From the NCBI RefSeq assembly GCF_900536025.1, contig NZ_UNOZ01000030.1, forward strand, positions 310,001-374,000: a stretch of 64,000 bases of DNA. The letters are read 5' to 3'. Numbering within the stretch: position 1 is the stretch's first letter; each line of letters opens with the position of its first letter. Made by a program: the position numbers and the translations under genes. The notes below the pieces were generated by a model. It did no database searches, had not been told where the DNA came from, and saw nothing but the letters and a program-made list of their open reading frames with translations. Shown here one piece after another: positions 58,673-64,000 of the stretch. Origin of the DNA: Pseudomonas reidholzensis (lineage in GTDB: Bacteria; Pseudomonadota; Gammaproteobacteria; Pseudomonadales; Pseudomonadaceae).

Positions 58673-58759
58673 ATGAACAAGCGCCCTTCACGTAACCGCT
58701 GCCGGCGCGCTGTCTGCCGGCTCCTGCGTGCCCTTTCCAGATTGCCAGCCTATGCCTGA
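58673..58759 (+). CDS. Short Arg/Cys-rich leader ORF overlapping the TetR gene
   Basis: An excellent ggaggt ribosome site lies 7 bases before ATG 58673. The frame encodes 28 residues beginning MNKRPSRNRCRRAVCRLLRA and ends at TGA 58757-58759, overlapping the TetR start codon region at 58752. The TetR gene itself lacks a good ribosome site, so translation of this ORF could deliver ribosomes to it. A role as a coupling leader is inferred; nothing is known of the peptide. Confidence 0.5.
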   Translation: MNKRPSRNRCRRAVCRLLRALSRLPAYA

Positions 58760-59345
58760 AGCCGCGCACACGCACGACTGCCCGGGTTTCCTGCTGGAAG
58801 CGGCCCGTGAACTGATGGCCGAGCACGGCTATGGCGCCATGAGCATGCGCCAGCTGGCCGCCCGCGTTGGCCTGCAACCGGGTAGCCTCTACCACCATAC
58901 CGCGAGTAAACAGGACTTGCTCCTGGATGTCCTGCTGAGCATCCTCGCGCAGCGGCTGGAGGCTTGGCAACGTGGCCCGTATACCCGCGATTTGCAGGGG
59001 TACCTGGGCTTCCTGCTGGCCCGTCAGCGCTCGCACCCCTGCGAAGAGTTGCTGCTGCGTCACGAGTCGCGACATGTGAAAGCGAGCCAGCGCGTCTGGC
59101 TTGCGCAGGCGCTCGACCGGCTGCAGGCGCCGTTGCGCCAGGCGATAGAACACGGGCAGCGCTGCGGGCAGTTCATCGTGCAGGACATCCCCAGCGCAAT
59201 CGCGGCAATCTTTGCTTTGATTGAAACTGCCGAGGGGATGCGCAATCGGCCGATCCCAGTCGATGAGGCCTGGATAGAGGCCTGGATTGCGCGGATGAGC
59301 ATCGCACTGCTGTCGTGTCCTGCTGCTGACAAGCACGCGCTGTAA
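58752..59345 (+). CDS. TetR-family transcriptional regulator
   Basis: I take ATG 58752 (MPEAAHTHDCPGFLLEAARE); a GTG at 58728 is possible. The 197-residue protein has the TetR HTH (ARELMAEHGYGAMSMRQLAA, RVGLQPGSLYHHTASKQDLL) and a helical ligand domain related to AcuR/TetR_C-type (ALDRLQAPLRQAIEHGQRCG). It follows the operon terminator, so it is under separate control. Its target may be the CoA pathway genes or the convergent dehydrogenase/transporter operon. Confidence 0.87.
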   Translation: MPEAAHTHDCPGFLLEAARELMAEHGYGAMSMRQLAARVGLQPGSLYHHTASKQDLLLDVLLSILAQRLEAWQRGPYTRDLQGYLGFLLARQRSHPCEELLLRHESRHVKASQRVWLAQALDRLQAPLRQAIEHGQRCGQFIVQDIPSAIAAIFALIETAEGMRNRPIPVDEAWIEAWIARMSIALLSCPAADKHAL

Positions 59346-59350
59346 AAAAA

Positions 59351-59400
59351 CCTCGAGCCGACGCCCGATTGCCTGATGGCAGTAGAGCGTCGGCTCGAGG
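59351..59400. terminator. Bidirectional terminator between convergent genes
   Basis: cctcgagccgacgc and gcgtcggctcgagg form a 14-bp perfect stem. A7 (59344-59350) on the left serves as the T run for minus-strand transcripts coming from the dehydrogenase gene. Confidence 0.85.
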
Positions 59401-59418
59401 CCGTTCAGCGACCTGCTA

Positions 59419-60465
59419 TCAGAGGGCGCTGTGATCCCCAGTCTGCAGCCGTTCAAGGAAGCGTGGGAACACCTGCGGATTGACCATCCGTGGTCCCGGC
59501 CGACCGGCCATGACCTCGATGATCTGCTGCGCAGCCCACTGCCCCATGCGCTGCCTGGCTTCACGGGTGACGCCCGCGGTGTGGTAGAGCGCAACCACCG
59601 TGTCCAACGCCAGCAACGGATGGTCGAGCGGTGGCGGTTCCTGGTCCCAGACATCGATACCCGCCCCGCCCAGATGCCCGCTGGCCAACGCCTGGTGCAA
59701 GGCCACCTCATCGTGCAAGCCACCGCGTGCGGTGTTGATGAAGATCGCGCCTTGGCGCATCTGCGCAAAGGTGGCGGTGTTCATCAGGTTCACCGTTTCG
59801 GCCAAGCGCGGGCAGTGCAGGGAAACCACATCACTCTCGGCCAGCAGTGTCGCCAGATCGACCGCCACAGCGCCGTTGTCGCGTACCTGCTCGACCGTAA
59901 GCCCCGGGTCGTATGCCACGACCCGCATGCCCAGTGCCCGGGCGATGCCCGCCACCCGGGTACCGATCTCGCCAATACCCACCAGCCCCAGGGTCTTTTC
60001 GTAGAGCTCCGAGCCCATCAGGTGTTCGCGCGAATAACCGCGCGACTGGCGCAGACGGCGGTCGGACTCACTGATCCGCCGTGAACAGTCGATCATCAGG
60101 CCGATCGCCGCTTCCGCCACAGATTGAGCATTGGCGCCTGACTGGTTGAGCACCAGCAGCCCTGCCCGGGTGCAGGCTTCAAGGTCGACCGTGTCATAGC
60201 CGGCGCCGTTGGTGGAGACGCACAACAGTTGCGGCAGTTGTGCCAGCAGCTCGGCGTCGGCCCGCCAGCCGGCGGGCAGCTCGTCCCGGGCTGACGGGAT
60301 CTGGTAGACATGGCTGGCCCGCAGTGCCTGGAGGATGTCTTGCCTGGGCGCGCTGCGGGCGACCGTGTTCAGCTCGAACCCGGGCGTGTCGGCAAAGACC
60401 TGGGCCATGATCGGGTGGTACCACACGTCGAAGCGAAAGACCCGTTTGGTTTCTGCTGACATCAT
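59419..60465 (-). CDS. D-isomer-specific 2-hydroxyacid dehydrogenase
   Basis: The 348-residue NAD-dependent enzyme has LCVSTNGAGYDTVDLEACTR, the Rossmann motif LGLVGIGEIGTRVAGIARAL, catalytic Arg in FINTARGGLHDEVAL, Glu in DVWDQEPPPLDHPL and His in ALYHTAGVTREARQRM. It reduces or oxidises a 2-oxo/2-hydroxy acid. Its start overlaps the stop of the MHS transporter gene (ATGA), so the pair is one operon: uptake of an acid and conversion to or from its 2-oxo form. Confidence 0.9.
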   Translation of the reverse strand: MMSAETKRVFRFDVWYHPIMAQVFADTPGFELNTVARSAPRQDILQALRASHVYQIPSARDELPAGWRADAELLAQLPQLLCVSTNGAGYDTVDLEACTRAGLLVLNQSGANAQSVAEAAIGLMIDCSRRISESDRRLRQSRGYSREHLMGSELYEKTLGLVGIGEIGTRVAGIARALGMRVVAYDPGLTVEQVRDNGAVAVDLATLLAESDVVSLHCPRLAETVNLMNTATFAQMRQGAIFINTARGGLHDEVALHQALASGHLGGAGIDVWDQEPPPLDHPLLALDTVVALYHTAGVTREARQRMGQWAAQQIIEVMAGRPGPRMVNPQVFPRFLERLQTGDHSAL

Positions 60466-61838
60466 TGATCCCCCACCTTCAGGCCTTCGGGCTGCGCTCT
60501 GCGGTTGAGCAACTTGCGGATGCCGGTGTTTTCCTCGACCTTGCCGTCACCGTCCAGGTAGCCATGCTTGCCCAGGTCAGGCATCAGCACGGCAGAAATC
60601 AAGGTGATCGCGCCGATCGCCGAGACATACACGTAGAAGTAGGACTCGATGCCCGACGCGCGGAACGTCAAGGCGACATACTCGGCAGACCCGCCAAACA
60701 TGGCCGCGCCTACCGCATAAGGCAGCCCTACCCCCAGTGCGCGCACCGTACCTGGATACAGGTCGGCCTTGAGCACGCCCGTCACCGGTGTGTAGAACGC
60801 AGCGATCAGCAACCCGGCGACCACCAGCGAGAACGCCACGTAAGGGTCCTGTGTCGATTTGATGGCCGTGAGCAAAGGAATGACCAGGAACGTCGCCAGC
60901 GTGCCGAAAATGATCATGTTGGTGCGCACGCCGATGCGGTCGGCAAGCAACCCGAACAGCGGCTGAGCGATCATGAAGATCACCAGCGCAGCGGCCATCA
61001 GCAGGCTCACGGTTGGCGCGGGGATGCCGACACTGACCACCAGGAACTTCTGCATGTAGGCGGTGAAGGTGTAGAAATACAGCGAGCAGCCGATGGTCAG
61101 GGTGAAGGTCAGCAACACTGCGCGCTTGTGCTGCATCAGGGCCTTGATCGACCCGGATTCCTTGCGCTTCATGTCTTGCTCGGTGGCGGTTTCACGCATG
61201 GTGCGGCGCAGGTACACCACCACCACCGATGCCAGCGCACCGATGAAGAACGGGATTCTCCAGCCCCAGGCCTTCAAGTCCTGTTCGGAGAGCACCTGCT
61301 GCAGCACGGCAACGGTGAGTAGCGCCAGCAATTGCCCGGCGATGATCGTCAGGTACTGGAACGAGCCGTAGAAAGCGCGCCGCCCAGCGCGTGAGACTTC
61401 ACTGATGTAGGTGGCACCGGTGCCGTACTCGGCGCCTACCGACAAGCCCTGCATCAAGCGTGCGATCACCAGCAGGATCGGTGCCGCGACGCCGACCATT
61501 TCATAGGTCGGCATGACGGCGATCATCAGCGAGCCGCCGCACATCATGAACACCGAGATGATCATGGAGATCTTGCGCCCGCGCGTGTCGGCAATGTAGC
61601 CAAAGATCCAGCCGCCCAACGGGCGCATGAAGAAGCCGACGGCAAAGATACCGGCGGTGGCCAGCAGCTGGCTGGTCTGATCGCCCTTGGGGAAGAACAG
61701 CGATGCGAAGTAGATGGAGGTGTAGGCGTAGATGAAGAAGTCGAACCATTCCACCAGGTTGCCTGAACAGACACCGACGATGGCGGTAGTGCGCTCTTTG
61801 CGAGTCAACGGCTGAGCCGTAGGGCTTTGTGCATGCAT
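60462..61838 (-). CDS. MFS transporter, metabolite:H+ symporter (MHS) family, alpha-ketoglutarate permease-like
   Basis: The 458-residue protein has twelve helices and the MHS signatures GNLVEWFDFFIYAYTSIYFA, GFFMRPLGGWIFGYIADTRG with RKISMI, and LMQGLSVGAEYGTGATYISE. KgtP/citrate/dicarboxylate relatives use proton symport. aaggt precedes ATG 61838. The 14-bp regulon motif sits about 85 bp upstream (61923-61936). It is co-transcribed with the 2-hydroxyacid dehydrogenase. Confidence 0.9.
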   Translation of the reverse strand: MHAQSPTAQPLTRKERTTAIVGVCSGNLVEWFDFFIYAYTSIYFASLFFPKGDQTSQLLATAGIFAVGFFMRPLGGWIFGYIADTRGRKISMIISVFMMCGGSLMIAVMPTYEMVGVAAPILLVIARLMQGLSVGAEYGTGATYISEVSRAGRRAFYGSFQYLTIIAGQLLALLTVAVLQQVLSEQDLKAWGWRIPFFIGALASVVVVYLRRTMRETATEQDMKRKESGSIKALMQHKRAVLLTFTLTIGCSLYFYTFTAYMQKFLVVSVGIPAPTVSLLMAAALVIFMIAQPLFGLLADRIGVRTNMIIFGTLATFLVIPLLTAIKSTQDPYVAFSLVVAGLLIAAFYTPVTGVLKADLYPGTVRALGVGLPYAVGAAMFGGSAEYVALTFRASGIESYFYVYVSAIGAITLISAVLMPDLGKHGYLDGDGKVEENTGIRKLLNRRAQPEGLKVGDQ

Positions 61839-61922
61839 GTCAGTACCTTTTGTTGTTATTTTTCAACAGTCGCGGTACTAGCGTTGCATAACATCAAAGG
61901 CTGCGGCAGACGGCCTTACGGC

Positions 61923-61936
61923 CTAACAGATATGCT
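61923..61936 (+). promoter_or_regulatory. 14-bp regulon motif upstream of the MHS transporter operon
   Basis: The plus strand reads CTAACAGATATGCT, one or two changes from the sites at 51377 and 49724. The longer sequence cggcctaacag is shared with the 51372 region. It lies in the 104-bp gap between two same-strand transporter genes. Confidence 0.55.
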
Positions 61937-61942
61937 CAGGCG

Positions 61943-63124
61943 CTATGGCTCATGCGCGGGAGAACGTTGCAAGGACCTCAACACCAGCCCCACTAGAACT
62001 ACGTTGATCACCGCCAGGCTGCACAGCGTGACGAGCACGCCCATTGCGCCAAAGTGCTGCATCAGGTAACCACCGACCAGGGGTGTCAGCGCCTGGCCGA
62101 TCAGCGATGGGCGCGACATCCTGCCCATCAGCGCTACGTACTGCGAGGCCGGCATCAACACCAGCGGCAGCAATCCACGGACGATCGCCCGCAAGCCGTT
62201 ACCAAGGCCGTACAGCAGCAAGCCGACTGCCGTGGCGCCCGGCGCGAAGGCCACCAGCAGCATTCCGATGGCCACCAGCACCGCCGAAACCAGCGCCGTC
62301 CAGATCGGATGACGCTTGCCTGCGATCATTTGCAGAACCCGTGAGGCCACCTGGCTCGGGCCGAGCAGTGACGCCAGGGCAATCGCCGCCGCCAGCGAGT
62401 AGCCCAGCCCCTGGAGCACGGCCACCAATTGCACCGAGATCGCCGTCATGGTGATCGCGCCCAGCGCGAAGATCCAGATCAACAGCGCGTACAGCCGCCT
62501 GTCCACTGGCGGGCTGCTTTGCTCGGTGCTGCCTTTGACCTGGCGTAGCCTGCCACCGCCTGGCAACACCTTCAGATAGAGCGGGGTCGCCAGCATCAGC
62601 AGCAGCGCATAACCCACGCAGGTCGCGCGCCAGCCCACGTGCTCGATGGCCCATGCAACCAGCGGCCAGGCCAGGGTCGTGGCGAAGCCTGAGATCAAGG
62701 TAATGCCGGTGATGGCCCTGCCCGCCCGCTCCGCGTAAAGCGCGCCAAGTGTGGAGAACAGGGCTTCATAGAGCCCCGCCGCCATGCCGATACCGATCAC
62801 TGCCCAGGCCAGCAGGAACACTGGCAGGGTTTCGCTGGCAGCGACGATCAACAGCCCAAGCGCGACGATCAGGCCACTGCAGGCCAATTGCACGCGGCCG
62901 CCATGACGTGCCACCAGACGGCTCGAGATGGGCGCCAGCAACGCCGAGATCATCAGGCTCAACGACAACGCACCGTACACCCACTGGCTGCCCCAGCCGG
63001 TGTCGCGCATGATCGGCTCACCCATGACCGCGAGGAGAAAGAACGAACCGCCCCAGACAAAGATCTGCAGCATGCCCAGGCAAAAAATACCCGAGGCTCC
63101 GGGAAGACGAGCTTCAGCGTGCAC
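61943..63124 (-). CDS. MFS transporter
   Basis: The 393-residue protein starts at GTG 63124, with gaagg 7 bases upstream. It has about twelve helices (IFCLGMLQIFVWGGSFFLLA, VYGALSLSLMISALLAPISS, LLPLVLMPASQYVALMGRMS). The family loop is LVARHGGRVQLAC. It is unlike the MHS transporter next to it. A diverged copy of the regulon motif is about 160 bp upstream. The cargo is unknown; uptake or export of a pathway acid is likely. Confidence 0.87.
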   Translation of the reverse strand: MHAEARLPGASGIFCLGMLQIFVWGGSFFLLAVMGEPIMRDTGWGSQWVYGALSLSLMISALLAPISSRLVARHGGRVQLACSGLIVALGLLIVAASETLPVFLLAWAVIGIGMAAGLYEALFSTLGALYAERAGRAITGITLISGFATTLAWPLVAWAIEHVGWRATCVGYALLLMLATPLYLKVLPGGGRLRQVKGSTEQSSPPVDRRLYALLIWIFALGAITMTAISVQLVAVLQGLGYSLAAAIALASLLGPSQVASRVLQMIAGKRHPIWTALVSAVLVAIGMLLVAFAPGATAVGLLLYGLGNGLRAIVRGLLPLVLMPASQYVALMGRMSRPSLIGQALTPLVGGYLMQHFGAMGVLVTLCSLAVINVVLVGLVLRSLQRSPAHEP

Positions 63125-63280
63125 GGTAAACCTTCAAGAATTCGATCGATTCGCAAGCACTGCTCGCGAGTGGAAACCTGCAAGCGCCACGTTGTCACCT
63201 GGCAGGGTATGCAGGGGAAAGGCGCAGAGAACGCGCGCGCCAATATTAAAGAGGCTTACCCGCAGCTGCTAAACAATGTG

Positions 63281-63294
63281 GGCATAACAGATAG
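63281..63294 (-). promoter_or_regulatory. Diverged 14-bp regulon motif upstream of the MFS gene
   Basis: The minus strand reads CTATCTGTTATGCC, 12/14 identical to the copy upstream of the LysR gene. It lies 157 bp upstream of the MFS start in a 299-bp gap. The rest of the gap, apart from the terminator at 63343-63391, shows nothing I can support. Confidence 0.4.
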
Positions 63295-63342
63295 ACCTGC
63301 CAGCGCAGGTCTTTTCGACGCAGTGGCGCTGACGCACCACGC

Positions 63343-63391
63343 AAAAAGCGGCAAGTGAGGCGTTCAACTCGATGAACGCCTCACTTGCCGC
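63343..63391 (-). terminator. Rho-independent terminator after the second RraA-like gene
   Basis: gcggcaagtgaggcgttca and its exact complement form a 19-bp stem around actcga. On the minus strand it is followed by T5 (63343-63347). It ends the transcript of the gene at 63423 onward. Confidence 0.9.
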
Positions 63392-63422
63392 CTGGGCCTG
63401 CCGGGGATCAGCAGCAGAACAC

Positions 63423-64000
63423 TTACGACTTGCGTTGCAAGGTGTGATAACCCAACTCTTCACGCGCTTGCTTGAGGGTGCGACCTTGGCTGATCAATGC
63501 GCGGATATCCGCTTCGATGGCTTCGATCTGGCGGGCCACCTGGGCAACTTCCTGCGCCCTTTCCCGCGGCACTACAACCACCCCGTTGGCATCCGCAACG
63601 ATGATGTCGCGAGGGCAGACACGGGCCTGGCCGATGGACACGGGCTGGTTGACCGACTCGACTTGAACACGGTCTTTGCCGGTGCGCATGAAACGCCCTT
63701 TGGTAAACAGTGGGTACGCGTCACCCAAGGCCTTGTTGACATCGCGGCAGACGCCGTCGATCACCGTGCCGGCGATGTTTCGAGTGCCCGCGTACTGGGT
63801 CATGATGTCGCCCCACACGGTGCAATCGGTGCGGCCATCGTTATCGATGACCACGATATCGCCTTCAGCGACCTCTTCGATGAAGTCGCCAACGGTGCCT
63901 GGCGGCACGCTCGCCGATACGTACTTCACCGTGAAAGCAGGCCCCACGACGACCTGTTTGTAATTGTCCAGCGGCATGACGCCAAAGCAGTGGCCAGGCA
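63423..64000 (-). CDS. RraA / HMG-aldolase-like protein (second copy), 5' end outside the window
   Basis: The frame is open through 64000, so the gene starts beyond the window; an ATG at 63977 is internal (PGHCFG precedes it in frame). The visible 192 residues show VVVGPAFTVKYVSASVPPGT, TVWGDIMTQYAGTRNIAGTV followed by IDGVCRD, and ADANGVVVVPRERAQEVAQV. These are full RraA/HMG-aldolase features: the G-D and R-D elements plus the DxxGVVVVP motif. It is closer to the canonical aldolase than the copy at 46804. It probably yields pyruvate from a 4-hydroxy-2-oxo diacid. Confidence 0.85.
   Translation of the reverse strand, partial: PGHCFGVMPLDNYKQVVVGPAFTVKYVSASVPPGTVGDFIEEVAEGDIVVIDNDGRTDCTVWGDIMTQYAGTRNIAGTVIDGVCRDVNKALGDAYPLFTKGRFMRTGKDRVQVESVNQPVSIGQARVCPRDIIVADANGVVVVPRERAQEVAQVARQIEAIEADIRALISQGRTLKQAREELGYHTLQRKS

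Noticed and set aside
1..64000. CRISPR arrays, rRNA or tRNA genes
   Set aside because: I saw no regularly spaced identical repeats and no tRNA cloverleaf or rRNA sequence while reading; a covariance search could still find a small RNA.

Overview
The window looks like Pseudomonas chromosome, most likely the P. putida group. The evidence is the high-GC coding style, P. putida-type REP hairpins (two inverted pairs), the LigD/Ku end-joining genes, a DUF6555 protein, an S-type-pyocin-like DNase with its immunity protein, and the mix of LysR, MFS/MHS and CoA-pathway genes. A sequence matching the gammaproteobacterial chromosome-dimer-resolution site dif lies at 9633-9660, so the window probably covers the replication terminus. 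No database search was possible; family names rest on motif recognition.

Region 1 (1-16 kb) is accessory DNA around dif. It holds a large sacsin/NO VEIN-like GHKL ATPase with a nuclease-like C-terminus, a TPR protein broken by two compensating frameshifts, a HEPN-like protein, and remnants of an exonuclease, a tyrosine integrase, a KfrA-like protein and an ImmA-like protein. Right of dif are a beta-lactamase-fold serine hydrolase with a divergent LysR gene, then a bacteriocin/immunity module of about 3.2 kb between 77-bp direct repeats, with an inverted pair of dif-like sequences inside it.

Region 2 (16-45 kb) reads as a core stress and maintenance region. It contains a zinc alcohol dehydrogenase, a ClpP-like protein, DUF72 with ybhP/clsB/ybhN, and ligD followed by four tightly overlapping genes (acyl-CoA dehydrogenase-like, PIG-L deacetylase, NodS-like methyltransferase, glycosyltransferase). 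Convergent to these is ku, preceded by a small Cys-rich ORF. Next come a heme-oxygenase-like diiron enzyme, a methyltransferase and a GCS2 ligase in a second compact operon, then a KGG protein, an MFS-like carrier, a Tat-exported aldo/keto reductase, a DyP peroxidase, a BASS transporter, a lone crtZ, mgtC, a diguanylate cyclase, xthA and small envelope or stress proteins, ending with an intact KfrA-like gene.

Region 3 (45.8-64 kb) is a catabolic island. A LysR gene diverges from an RraA-like lyase and an aminotransferase. A second LysR gene and a dicarboxylate symporter precede a long operon: two-subunit TPP decarboxylase, acyl-CoA dehydrogenase, class III CoA-transferase, EtfBA, MaoC-type hydratase and citramalyl-CoA-lyase-like enzyme. 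After that come a TetR gene, a D-2-hydroxyacid dehydrogenase, two MFS transporters and a second RraA-like gene that runs off the window. A 14-bp motif (CTAAC-W-G-M-TATGCC) recurs upstream of the second LysR gene, the TPP operon and both transporter genes, which suggests one regulon. The enzymes fit breakdown of a C5/C6 branched dicarboxylate or glutamate analogue to pyruvate and acetyl-CoA through itaconate-like CoA esters; this is inference.
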